This document shows, one piece after another, positions 32,967-45,400 of a stretch of 64,000 bases of DNA (positions are counted from its first letter, which is position 1; every line of letters begins with the position of its first letter). This DNA comes from Ipomoea triloba (taxonomy: Eukaryota; Streptophyta; Magnoliopsida; Solanales; Convolvulaceae). Position numbers and translations under genes: made by a program. The stretch lies in assembly GCF_003576645.1 (NCBI RefSeq), contig NC_044922.1, positions 5,676,229 to 5,740,228 on the forward strand. The letters are read 5' to 3'. Below the pieces are notes generated by a model. The model saw nothing but the letters and a program-made list of their open reading frames with translations. It had not been told where the DNA came from and did no database searches.

Positions 32967-35900
32967 ATGAACCAACAATACATAGTATCGCTGCACCTTT
33001 GTATATTCAGTTTTGTCCTTCTGGCGGGGAAATCTTCTGCTGCTGCTACTGATGATCTGCAATATCAGGCCTGTGAGCCGAAGAAATGTGCCCATGGCCC
33101 AGAATTAAAGTATCCCTTTTATCTTCAAGGCCAGCAAGAATCTTATTGTGGTTTCCCTGAGTTCAATGTTAGTTGTGATGGGCAGGGCTATCCGATTCTT
33201 CGCATACCTGAAAATGATTATGTAGTGGACAATATTTCCTATGAGAGCAATTCTTTTCGGGTTTATAATGCTGCGGTTTCAGGACCGGAGGCTGGTTGTC
33301 TTCCTGAGATTAAAAATGTAACGGTGACAAATGGGAGTATTGGGTTGAGGTTGGTTACTGAATCAAGAATCAATATATTGCGGAATTGCAGTGAATTGTT
33401 GGTAGAGCAACTTTGGAGGTACAGGGTTGGTTGTAATGAAGGGAAGGGATACGATTGGAGTTTTGTATTGTTTGAAGATAGTGGATTCTTGAAATCTGCG
33501 TTGCAGGAGTGCAAAGAGAATGTGTTGGCACCAGTGGAGATAAGGGAAGATGATAGAAGTGATAGAAGCAGTGTGGTGAAGTATGATGTGTTATTGAAAA
33601 GGGGATTTGAGTTGAGATGGAGTGTAAGTAGTTGCAAAGAATGTGCAGAGAGTGGAGGGCGGTGTGGGTTTAACGCCACCAATCTCCACTTCATTTGTTT
33701 CTGCCCTGGCAGACCCCATGCCGCGAGATGCAAACCTGATCCCGGTAAGCCCCTTGCATTTGTTATTGCTCAGAGTTCATCCCACAATATGAATTTTGTT
33801 TCAAAAAGGCAGTTGCTATTTTAGCAAAACATGAAATTTCAATTCAAGTATGCACATGAGTTAGAGTAACCCCAGCCAAGATGGTCCGATTGTAGACTTG
33901 GTATCTATAAGGTTACAAGTTCTGCTCCTAGCGGAGCAGCCTATTGCCAAGATTTAACCGGTGCACACCTTCGGGTGTGGTTGCAGCGGCCTATTGCTAG
34001 GGTTTACAAGTACACACCTTTTGGTAGTCGCTGTGGGTTTTCCTAGCCATTAAAGAAAAAAAAAGTATGCACATGAGTTGTGATTAGGAAATTTGAAGAT
34101 ATCATGCGGGGTGGGGTTGGATTGGTGATGATATAGGTCTAACTGAAGGTTGAGAATTTTTTTTTTTTTTTTTACCTCTAGTAAACCAGGAGAAAAGATA
34201 ATTGTGTGATTACAATCTGAACTGTATTGCAGCCAAAGAATTAGGTTCTGAAATGGCCAATCAAGAAATCAAGTTTTGTTTAAAGCAACAATATTTTACT
34301 TTCTACTTTTGTTTTCACCCATTCGATAATTACTGGTTATCCTTTATGCAAAGTCAATTCTAACTGTAGTTTTCCTTTCCTAACAGTAAAGTCTTCTAAA
34401 ATTAAAATGTTAAGCAATAGTCTTCTGGTTTAAACAAGTTCATGTCATTATCTCTCTGTATGGATTTACCCGGCTAGATAACCTGGGGAAAATTGATCTC
34501 TATTAACCTCCATGAAATGATATTTTATTATGAATTATGTTGATCTGAATGCCAGTTATTCCATTTAGGACATTAGACCACAACAAAACCGGTGGAGCCA
34601 GCTTCTTGAATTATGACATTTTTCTGAAAAGATGTTATGGGTATTCTGTTATATAGAAGCTTGTTAAGAGGCATGAATGCATCCAAACAAGGTCATTTTT
34701 TCTAAATTTCCCAAGGTTCCAATAGTTGGAATGATTTAGATATGATATCATTATGAATCCTACTTGAACCTGACTATGCATTCAATCCAAAAAGACTAGT
34801 TCGTATACAACTTTTTCTACTAGTTTCTTTGTTCACTGTAGAGGTGCCCACTTAACCATTTTGCAGTTATCTTTGATATCATCTGAGAGGAGAAGGCTAT
34901 CAATTCCTCTTGGTGGTGAGAGGAGAAGGCTATCAATTCCTCTTGGTGGTGAAACTGTGAACTTAGTAGTGAAGATTGCATAGGCAGGGTCCTTACAGTT
35001 ACATATATTATCATTTTGATGGATAAAAGAGTATCTTTCTAGAAAGTTTCAGGAGTAAGCAAATCTTTGAGGTTTTTTGTGAGGTTCAAGCTGTAGTACC
35101 TACTAAGGATCACTTACCCCCAACGGACATCTACCCCCCTAACTCTGTGCATCGCGACCTCTTTGGCCTATGTGTTTAGTTTGATCAAGAATGAAAAATC
35201 TTTCATTGTAACTAGTCTGATCTGAACAGTCTGCTCTGTTGGATTTACCACAAGGGAAAGCAGGAACACATCAGTGCATCTATAGGCCGTCTTTTAAGTG
35301 AAACCCGAATTTGAAATGGAACTTCCATTTTCTGGAGTCTGGACATTTTGTTGTGTGGTGACTGGTGAGCTACATTAATGATTGCCATCCATACTACACC
35401 AAGCCTTAGAAGTCCGTTGAATGTTTCTTACTTGAAGCAGTCTTTTCACATTTCTAGGTAGTAGAGTAACTCACATGTTAAAGTATATAGTTTCTGCATA
35501 TATAAATTCCATGATGTGGTGATACTTTTCAAGATAAAATGTTCCTCTCAATTGAGATAAAAGGTATCAAACTATTCCTACAAGCTTTCAAATCCCTTCA
35601 ATCAGAGGTTCAGAGATGAGAAATCCAATAAGTTGTTGCCGTAAAGTTCTAAATTGCATATGGCTTTTTCAAGCTAGGGCTAAGTGGTGAGCTTGTGATC
35701 TTATTATAATCCCCATCCCCTATTAACTATCAACTTCAGTCTTTTCAGTATAACATCATTGATTAACTGGTTTCCACACAATGATTTATGTCCATATAGA
35801 ACTCAAGGTGATGTAATGATAATCACCAACGTCCATGTAAAATTTCTGACTTTAAGTCATTGTGAAAATGAGATGCTTTCAGTCAATGTCACCTAAATTT

Positions 35901-38434
35901 TCCCCTTGTTAGGTGTTTAATTTTAAATGGATTTTATCTAAAGGCCTAGTCATGCTTGCTAAATAATAAATTGGTTATTCATTTACGTTGACGTCTTTTG
36001 GGAACTTAACCCTTATGACTTTAATTAAAAAACTTTTATGTAAGTTGAATACTGCAACTGTGGACCAAGTCTAAGTCAACGAGAGAGGTGAAACATCAGG
36101 TAGATATTTATTCACTAGAGGAGTAAAATACCATCCAATTACATGTTTTGAGTCCTTCAGTCCTTCATGCATTTGTTTGTCATTTCTTGTCAGTCACATC
36201 AGGTAGATATTTTTTCACTTTGGGCCTTCAAGGAGACAAAATTCCATTACAGCTGCCCAAAGGATTTCCAATGTTGAAACCTAGGACCTGTGAATTTTTC
36301 TTTTCCTGATGTTTTGCAACTGAATTGTTGGTTGTGCATGTTAGATTGTAATCCTACTTGGCATCCAACAATTGAGTTGGAGGAAAGTGATGTGATGCTA
36401 AGCATATTTACGGTGAATTTGTAGGCCAGTTACATGCAGAAGAACATTTGTGACACTTTATAGAAATTTATCACTTCCTAAGTCCCCTTAAATTTTTGTT
36501 TGCACCGTCTCTTTACCCTGGTCAGATGCAATTATAGTTTAGTCACTAGCCATTCAAGAAATCGCACAAAGCTAGTTACTTGATCGATGAGTTAAGCGCT
36601 GAGTTTCACCTAAGCTGGGAGGTGTTTGAAGACTTTTCAGAGTTTATTATAGTGGAGAGTGATGCCTAATTGATAACAATACTAATTTTCATTGCTCAAA
36701 AGGCATTGCACACACATTTATATTTTCCCTGTATGTTCCTACTTAGTTTAAATATATGTTGTTGATGATATTTGTTCTCTTTGCTCCTTGTGGACATTTT
36801 AGTTAACTAACCCTTCTTGGTTGACTTTAGTTGCAGATGGAACTCCAAAAAGTAAAAAGAAGCTGATTTTAATAGCAGGTATATCTGTCATCTATCTTGA
36901 TGTTTTTCGTTTTTCTTTTTTTTTTTAAAAGAAATTTTCAATTGCATGCTTTTAGGGTTCTCTCATGATGTTGAAGTTTGTGCATTGTCGATTCATTGGT
37001 CAAAATATCTGCCACTCTTTTTCTTGATTTTTAGCAAACCAGACACTTGATTATGTTTTTGTTTTAATCCAGTTTTTGGAGCAATTATATTGATCCTCGC
37101 TTCGACTCTGGTGGTGGTTTTTGTTCTTTTCCGTCTCAAGAAGGGAGGTTGGGGTTCTTCACAATTCTTTTCTCGTAGAACATCTTCTAATCTCTCATTG
37201 AAACGAGACCTTGAGCAAGAGAGTAACTACCTTGGGGTTCCTATCTTCTCTTACTCTGAACTTGAAGAAGCAACAAACAATTTTGATTCTTCCAAAGAAC
37301 TTGGAGATGGGGGGTTTGGAACTGTTTATTATGGTAAGACATCTCGAACGAAATATGGCTGTTATTCCAATTAGCGCGCCATCACTCTTACAAATTCTTA
37401 TGCAACTAACATGGTTTTGAAAGCTAATTCTTGTACGTTAATAACCAGGGAAACTTCGGGATGGAAGGGAAGTTGCTGTGAAGCGCCTATATGAGCATAA
37501 CAACAAGAGAATGGAGCAATTTAGAAATGAAATTGAGATTCTCGCCTCCCTAAGACACCGTAGTCTTGTAACGCTTTATGGTTACACATCAAGGCACAGT
37601 CATAAACTGCTCCTCGTTTATGAATACATCCCTAATGGAACAGTTGCTGATCACCTCCACGGAGAAAGAGCGATAGATGGATCACTCACGTGGCCTATCC
37701 GCATGAACATTGCAGTGGAAGCAGCTAGTGCCCTGGCTTACCTCCATGCTTCTGGCATAATACACCGGGATGTGAAGACTACTAACATTCTCCTCGACGA
37801 AAACTTTTGTGTGAAAGTTGCAGATTTCGGGCTTTCAAGACAATGCCCCAGTAATGCCACACACGTCTCCACTGCACCCCAAGGAACGCCTGGATATGTT
37901 GACCCCGAGTACCACGAGTTCTACCAGCTCACCGATAAGAGCGATGTTTACAGTTTCGGTGTTGTTCTTATTGAGCTCATTTCATCGATGCCCGCTGTGG
38001 ATATAACTAGACATAGACATGAAATCAACTTGTCAAACTTAGCCATGAACAGGATAGTCCGACGTGCATTTGATGAGCTGATCGATCCGTGTCTAGGGTT
38101 TGAGACAGATGCCGAAATTATGAGGATGACTACTTGTGTGGCAGAGCTAGCTTTTCGATGCTTGCAACACGAGAAGGATATGAGGCCTACAATGGATGAA
38201 GTCCTGGAAACATTGAAGGAGATTCAAGGTAGTGGGGTAAACAGCAACGTGGAACGAGAGACGAGCAAGAATAGTAATAATAATAATAATAATGTATCAG
38301 GAAGTGTACAAGTCCCTCCTTCACCTGAAACAGAAGATGCCATATTGTTGAAGGGGATTAGATTGGCAGTTTCCCCGATTTCTGTGACCGATAAGTGGGT
38401 TAGTAGTTCTACTTCAACCAGCAACAGTGGGTGA
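32967..38434 (+). CDS. Gene 1: LRK10L1-type receptor-like kinase
   Basis: Exons 32967-33744, 36837-36878, 37073-37333, 37449-38434; 688 residues; all introns phase 1 with GT-AG ends. I chose the ATG at 32967 because it begins a clean signal peptide (to about residue 25); an in-frame ATG 27 bp upstream is possible. The ectodomain has the GUB_WAK_bind pattern (CEPKKC, YPFYL, YCGFPEFNVSC) and a WAK_assoc end (CKECAESGGRCGF). One membrane span is at about 269-293. The kinase (from about 345) has GDGGFGTVYYG, VAVKRL, HRDVKTTNILLD (about 464), DFGLSR and GTPGYVDPEY, so it is an RD kinase and looks active. The tail has an Asn run encoded by AAT repeats. It should act at the plasma membrane as a wall- or defence-related receptor; the ligand is unknown. 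The 3.1-kb first intron holds a SINE-like copy and a stutter. Confidence 0.85.
33870..34055 (+). mobile_element. SINE-like copy in intron 1 of gene 1
   Basis: GATGGTCCGATTGTAGACTT (box A-like), AAGGTTACAAGTTCTGCTCC (box B-like) and GGAGCAGCCTATTGCC, then a second partial repeat. Same family as 2962-3062 and 41925-42060. Confidence 0.45.
34885..34955 (+). repeat. 37-bp tandem duplication in intron 1 of gene 1
   Basis: GAGAGGAGAAGGCTATCAAT plus TCCTCTTGGTGGT occurs twice without a mismatch. It may be stutter. Confidence 0.85.
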
Positions 38435-38799
38435 TTCTTACTTTGCTTCTTTAATCGAGTTTTGATTTTTGTTTAAACTCCCACTCAATTGTTTGTAAAT
38501 TATGGACCGCATAAGGTAGTTTGTGGTTCATTTGGTTTAAGTGTAGTCATTCCCTTATACAGGTTCTAAAGGTACAGCCTGACAGGGAAAACGTACATTA
38601 GGGAAAGTCATATCTTATTCCCATAGAAACAGAAGTAATTGCAAAGAGTTCATATATATTCTTACTGATCTTTGCTCTAATTTAAGCTGTCTTTGTGTAT
38701 TATATAAAAGTGTTTAATTTGTTGCAGTGATCAGGTGATATAGGTTGATATTAGGACATTGGTTGTGGTTGTTAATTATCAGCTTAAAGCACATAATCT

Positions 38800-39111
38800 A
38801 GCTATCATCCATTGATTGGTGCAGATCAGAAGTCTCTGGGGGTGTTTTTGGGGTTGGTTTTCTTCAATTCTTGCATGGGCCCAATGAAAGAGAGATGCAA
38901 TTCTTTGATTGATTTCCATTTGCAGAGGCTTCAGACTTTTGTGTCAGTCTTCTCTTTTGGTTTCATCGCTGGTTACATCCTGGCGTGGAAATAGGGGGAA
39001 CATACTTGACCTGAAGTCGAGGTCGTCCTTCAAGTCTTTGTGCTGTTTACCTCTTCTATAATTTCTCTTCTTCTTCCGTAAGTTATCTGAAAGAAGGAAA
39101 AAGCAGCTGCT
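38800..39111 (+). promoter_or_regulatory. Upstream block and 5' UTR of gene 2
   Basis: Contains the family block: GGTTGGTTTTCTTCAATTCT, TGCATGGGCCCAATGAAAGA, then GTGGAAATAGGGGGAACATA and CTTCTATAATTTCTCTTCTT, the last about 55 bp before the ATG. The same order is found upstream of genes 3 and 4, near 60856-61048 and at the right window edge. The TATAAT is a weak TATA candidate. Confidence 0.6.
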
Positions 39112-41581
39112 ATGGCTTTGCTCTTTAATCCTGCTTGTTTCTTCTCCTTTCTTCTTCCCTTAATGGCCACCTTTTACTTTGTTCATGGAGAGGCTAGGTT
39201 CCTATCTAATTGTACCAAGGAATTCTCCTGTGGAGCTATCGGTTTTGTGGGCTTCCCTTTTGTTAAACACACAGAGCCTCATTGTGGTTTAGTGGCAGTT
39301 AAGTGTGATACAACACCCCCAATTGTCCAGTTGGGAACAGGAGGAGATTGGTATCCGCTTCTGAGTGTAATGAAGCCTCGCGGAGTTGACAATACCTATA
39401 CGATCGACCTTGAAGACTCAAAGCTTCAGAGACCCTTTGAGAGCCGTAATTACTCAAATTTAAATTACACCATCCACTTTCACAATTCTCCTTCTGTCAC
39501 ATTCCTCAATTGGGATGCAAGCACATTGAACACCTATTTTAAATGCAATGACAGTGAAGCTGATGATATAGGCAATTATGAAAGGTATAACTGTAGTGAT
39601 GGATTTAGTTTGTACTATAAACGTCACTTGCCAGAGAATCCCAAATGTGATGCTGTCAACTGTACCATGTATCCAACTCCAATTATTATTCAACAAACAA
39701 ATGATGGCTTAACTGCTCAATTTGTATTGCGCATGGAAGTCTCAAAAACTTGCCAGGAGTGTTACCAAGGAGGAGGGCAATGCACAGAAGACAGCAACAA
39801 CGATTTTCGCTGTGCACAAGGTAACCACTCTTCTCCTCACCCTTAAAACTTTGCAGTGTTGATTATTACGGAGTATATTAGCTAATAATATTCACATAGA
39901 AGATGTTTTTGATTAACTGCAATGGCTATGGCTACCTGCTAACTGTTGATAGGGGATTAAAAACATGGCAGGCTGCAGGCTGCATATAATCTTGTTTCAC
40001 TTTTCTAGACATTAATCAAAATTTTAATTTGTTTTCTTCTACACTATGATAAAAGGGAATTTATCTTTAACATTACCACAGGTAAGCCAATTCCAATCAT
40101 AGGTAAGTTTTTTTCGTTTTTGCTCTTTAATATCTCAGACAATTATTTATTGGACACTTTTTTGTTCTTCCAATGTCTTTTTCGATGATTCCAATGTCTT
40201 TTCCGGTGAGACCCAATGTTATTCTGTATTATTATTGTACTATTATACTAATAGTAAAATTTTACTTTTAAAATTGAGAGAATTACACAAGAATAATCTT
40301 ATATTTGGCTTAGGTAACTTGAGCACCACAGGAAAGAGAAATCTGAAACTAATTCTAGCAGCGGGTAAGCTTTGTTGTCATTTGATTATGTATCCTTCAT
40401 GTACAACTAAAATAACCACGAACTACCAACCAGCACTATTTTCCTAATTCCTACACTCAATTTTAGGTGGTGGAACACTGATCCTCACATTCATGTCTAC
40501 CCTACTATTCTACATTTATACCAAGAAATTATCACTTCGTTCTTGCGTGGATCTGATGACTAAAATTAAGCTGAAAAAGCAAGATGTAGAAGAGTTTTTA
40601 AAGATCCATGGTCCCTTCGCTTTGAAAAGATTCAGTTATTCAGAAGTAAAGAAAATTACAAACTCCTTCAAGAATGAACTTGGACAAGGAGGCTTTGGTT
40701 CTGTTTATAAAGGAAAGTTGCGCAATGGAAATTTTGTGGCAGTTAAGGTTTTGAAGGAATTAAAAGCCAGTGGAGAAGAATTCATCAATGAGGTGGCAAG
40801 TATTAGTCGGACTTCTCACATCAATATCGTCACTCTTGTTGGATTTTGCATCGAAGGTAATAAAAGAGCTCTTGTCTATGAGTTCATGCCTAATGGATCC
40901 CTTGAAAAGTTTATTTATGACAATAAATCTCTGACGGGTCGTCAATTGGAATGGAGCATGTTATATAAAATTTCAATAGGTATAGCTCGAGGGTTAGAGT
41001 ACTTGCATAGTGGTTGCAACACTCGAATTTTACACTTGGATATAAAGCCCCATAATATTCTTCTAGATGAAGACTTTTCTCCCAAAATTTCAGATTTTGG
41101 TCTTGCAAAGTTATGCACAAGAAAGGAGAGCATTGTGTCAGTTCTTGGTGCACGGGGAACCATTGGATACATTGCTCCAGAAGTTGTTTGCAAAAATATT
41201 GGAGGAGTTTCTCACAAGTCAGATGTCTACAGTTATGGAATGATGGTTCTCGAGATGGTTGGAGGAAGAAAGAATGTGGATATTGGAGTTAGTTGCAATA
41301 GTAAAATATACTTTCCACATTGGATTTACACAAGGTTTGTGTTAGATGATGAGCTTGGATTGATTGGAGTAATGAATGAAGAAGAGAATGAGTGTGCAAG
41401 AAAGATGTTAATAGCTAGTTTGTGGTGCATACAAACTGATCCATCCACAAGACCATCAATTTCAAGAGTAGTGGAAATGTTAGAAGGTAAACTAGAATAT
41501 TTACAAATCCCTCCAAAACCTTACCTCTATTCTCCCACGAGATTAGAGGAGCAACACTCATCCTCTGTGTTTATTACATAG
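39112..41581 (+). CDS. Gene 2: LRK10L2-type receptor-like kinase, non-RD
   Basis: Exons 39112-39820, 40082-40102, 40314-40364, 40467-41581; 631 residues; all introns phase 1. Signal peptide to about residue 26. The ectodomain begins NCTKEFSCG with YPF-like GFPF and HCGL, carries many N-glycosylation sites, and ends CQECYQGGGQC, the GUB_WAK/WAK_assoc layout. The tiny exons 2 and 3 code for the stalk. The membrane span is about residues 255-278. The kinase (about 315-585) has GQGGFGSVYKG, VAVKVL, then HLDIKPHNILLD in place of HRD, DFGLAK and GTIGYIAPEV. HLD makes it a non-RD kinase, typical of the LRK10L2/PR5K-like branch and of immune receptors. The ectodomain is close to those of genes 3 and 4, yet the kinase is of another branch. 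I see no broken residue. Confidence 0.85.
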
Positions 41582-42179
41582 TGGTTGATTCTTGGATGCA
41601 TGCTTTTCATGTTTCAATATTGCAACCTAGTTTCATTGATGTATTTTAGCCTTACAAAGAATGGTTTGAAAGGAAGTGTAATCGATATAGAATAATATGC
41701 AAAGTAAAATAGCATTCCTTGCAAATAAAATAATATATTGTAATGTATAAATTTAGTCAATATACCGTGCATAACATGTGGAGTGTAAACTCTATTGTCT
41801 ATACCAGGATATTTTATTCTATGCATCTATAAATCATGTCAATTTTAGTTTTTCTTCCACAGAAAATGGTAATTATGAAAAGTTACAAATGTTTAAAAAA
41901 ATAATGGGGACAATCGTACCCTAATTAAGTTGGTCAGATTGTTAACTTAAAGTTACCAGTTTGACTTCTAGCGGGAGCGGCCAGTAAAATGGACGTGTCA
42001 TCTTTGGTGTTCCAAATGCTCTCGTGGATTGGACTTACAACTTTGCATTGGGCTCCACTAACTAAAAACATACTTCAATATTGTTTTTAAAGCTTTAATT
42101 TAGTAAGCTATGAAAGAAGTAGAGGCATTGGTTATGGTTACTAACTTGTTCACTTGTCACCTTAAAGCATCTCTAACAT
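41582..42179 (+). other. Gene 2 to gene 3 spacer with SINE-like copy
   Basis: 3' region of gene 2. At about 41925-42060, AGTTGGTCAGATTGTTAACT, AAAGTTACCAGTTTGACTTC and GCGGGAGCGGCCAG match the SINE-like copies at 2962 and 33870. The last 70 bp begin the upstream block of gene 3. Confidence 0.45.
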
Positions 42180-42464
42180 CCATTGATTAGTCAAAAGTCG
42201 CTGGGGTGTTTTTTGGGTTAGTTTTCTACTTGCATGGGCCCTATGAAAGAGATATGGAATTCATTGATTTCCATATGCAGAGGCTTCATAGTTTTGTGTC
42301 AGTCTTCTCTTTTGGCTCTCTGGTTACTTCGCGTGGAAATAGGGGGAACATAGTTGACCTGAAGTCAAGGTCGTCGTTCAAGTCGAGTCTTTCTGCTGTT
42401 ATCCTTTTCTATAATTTCTATTCTTCCGTTAGTTGTCTGAGAGAGGAAGAAAGCTGCTATTGCT
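42180..42464 (+). promoter_or_regulatory. Upstream block and 5' UTR of gene 3
   Basis: Same ordered words as upstream of gene 2 (TTGCATGGGCCCTATGAAAG, GTGTCAGTCTTCTCTTTTGG, GTGGAAATAGGGGGAACATA), ending with CTTTTCTATAATTTCTATTC before the ATG. Confidence 0.6.
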
Positions 42465-45400
42465 ATGGCTCTGCCCTTTAATCCTGCTTGTTTCTTCTCC
42501 TTTCTCATTCCCTTAATGACCGCCTTTTACTTTGTTCATGGAGAGGCTAAGCTCCTATCTAATTGTACCAAGGAATTCTCCTGTGGAGATTTGGGTTTTG
42601 TGGGGTTCCCTTTTGCTAAACACACCCAGCCTCATTGTGGTTTAGTGGCAGTTAATTGTGATACTACACCCCCAAATGTCCAGTTGGGAACGGGAGGAGA
42701 TTGGTATCAGCTTCTGCGTGTATTTCCTTTCGAGGCTGACTATATGATCAGCCTTGGAAACTCGAAGCTTCAGAAACACTTTGTGAGCCATAATTACTCA
42801 AATTTAAACTACACCATCCATTTTCAGAATTCTCCTTCTTTCACATTCCTCAATTTGGATGCAAGCATATTGAACACCTTATTGAAATGCAATGACAGTG
42901 AAGCTGATGATATAGGCAATTATGAGAGGTATAATTGTAGTGATGGAATTAGTTTGTACTACAAACGTCAGTTGCCAGAGAATAATCTCAAATGTGATGC
43001 TGTTAACTGTACCCTGTATCCATCTCCATTTATTATTCGACAAACAAATAATCGCTTAACTGCTGAATTTGGATTGCACATGCAAGTCTCAAAAACATGC
43101 CATCACTGTTACAAAGGAGGAGGGCAATGCACAGAAGACAGCAAGAACAATTTTCACTGTGCACAAGGTAACCACTCTTCTCCTTGTGATAAGGTAACCA
43201 CTTAGGTAATAATATTCACATAGAAGATGCTTTTGATTAACTGCAATGGCTATGGCTACCTGCTAACTGTTGATAGGAGATGTGTTAGATATATTTAATC
43301 AAATATATCTATGTATTTAATTGAGAGAAAGAGGGGAAAGGATGAAGGAATATAGCTAGGAAACTTTTATGAATTTTGCTTTGCTTTTATTTCTTCACTC
43401 CATTACAATTCCTACCGCATTACTACAACATATATAAACATAGCAAACAAAGATGACAAAACATTATGTCATAATCAACAACCACTAATCCATGTTTTGT
43501 GCTTTTTCCTACCCCACATCCCATAAAACATTCCATGTTTTAGGGGATATAATTATCCGCTCCATACTACCATGTTTTCAGGCATTACATCCACTTGGTT
43601 TATATTAATAATAATATATTATTATAATTATTATTACAACATTGCCCCCCTTAAACCAAGTTGGATATATTCGTCATCCCAATTTCCTTCTTCAGTTGGA
43701 GAAATGTCTCTGTCTTCAATGGCTTTGTAAAAATATCAGCAACTTGACATTCACTTGCACAGTACTCAATGTTGATTTGTTTTGCAGCAACCAACTCTCT
43801 GATTTTGTGATATTTGATATCAATGTGTTTGCTGCGACCATGAAAAACAGGATTTTTTGACAACGAAATGACAGACTTGTTGTCACAAAAAATTGTTGTA
43901 GGTGCCTCCTGCTTTTGTTGCAAAAACTCCAAAATTCTTCTGAGCCAAATTGCTTGAGTAGCACAGTTTGCTGCTGCAATGTATTCTGCTTCTGCGGTTG
44001 AAAGTGCTACAATCTGCTGCTTCTTTGAAAACCAGGAAAATATAGCAGAACCAAGATAGAAGGCATATCCCGACGTGCTTTTTCTTGTCTCAACATCTCC
44101 AGCCCAATCACTGTCTGTATATCCAACAAGTTTCACAGCATCATTAGTAGAGTAAAAAATTTCATCATTACTCGTACCTTTGACATATCTCAGAATTCGC
44201 TTTGCTGCAACCCAATGTGATTCTTTTGGTTCCTCCATGAATCTACTGAGTATTCCAACTCCAAAAGAAATATCTGGCCTTGTAGCTACCAAATACCTCA
44301 AACTCCCAATTAGACTTTTATAGGCTGTAACATTCACATTCTTACCACACTCATCTTTGGACATCTTCAACTTTTCAGCTACTGGAGTTGAAACTGGTTT
44401 GGAGTTTTCCATTTTGATCTTTCTCAAAATATCAGCAGCATATTTCTTCTGTGAAATAAAGATTCCACCATTCATCTGAACAACTTCAAGACCAAGAAAG
44501 TAACACATAAAGCCCATATCAGTCATTTCAAATTTCTTAATGAGTGCCTCCCTGAATTCTGAGATTAGTTTCAAATTGTTTCCAGTAAAAATCAAATCAT
44601 CAACATACAGACAGATTATAACAATATTTCCAGAATCTGTGTATTTGACATATAGGGTATGCTCATAAGGACATCTCATAAAACCATTCTCAACAAAATA
44701 AGAATCAATGCAACCATACCATGCTCTGGGTGCCTGTTTTAAACCATACAAAGCTTTTCTCAACTTGTAAACCTTATTTTCTTCCCCTTTCTTCACATAC
44801 CCTGCAGGTTGCTCAACATATATTTCCTCTTCAAGAAAACCATTCAGAAAAGCAGACTTGACATCCATTTGAAACAATTTCCAATCATTTTGAGCAGCAA
44901 GAGAAATAAGCATTCGCACAGTATCAAGTCTACTTACTGGAGCAAAAACCTCAAAATAATCAATACCTGGTTTTTGTTTGTAACCCTTTGCTACCAACCG
45001 TGCCTTAAAACGATCAACCTCACCATTTGACTTGTATTTGGTTTTATAAACCCACTTTACTCCAATTGGCTTCTTTTCGGGAGGTAAATCTGTTAACTCC
45101 CAAGTACCATTCTCAATGGCACAAATCTCCTCATCCATTGCTTTAAGCCAATGAGTTTCTGTAGCAGCCTCCTCAAATGATATAGGGTCACAATCTGCAA
45201 AGAGAGCAAACTGAACAATCTCTTCATCAGTCAAGTCATTATCATTACCCAAAACATAATCTTCCAAACAAGCTGGTAAGTGACGCTCGCGTTGAGATCT
45301 CCGAACTGATGACTCTGGCTGTAAAGAAGACTGAGCATTGTCTGAAACCAAGTGCTCATTATCAGGAGAAGACTGAGCATTGTCTGAAACCAAGTGCTCA

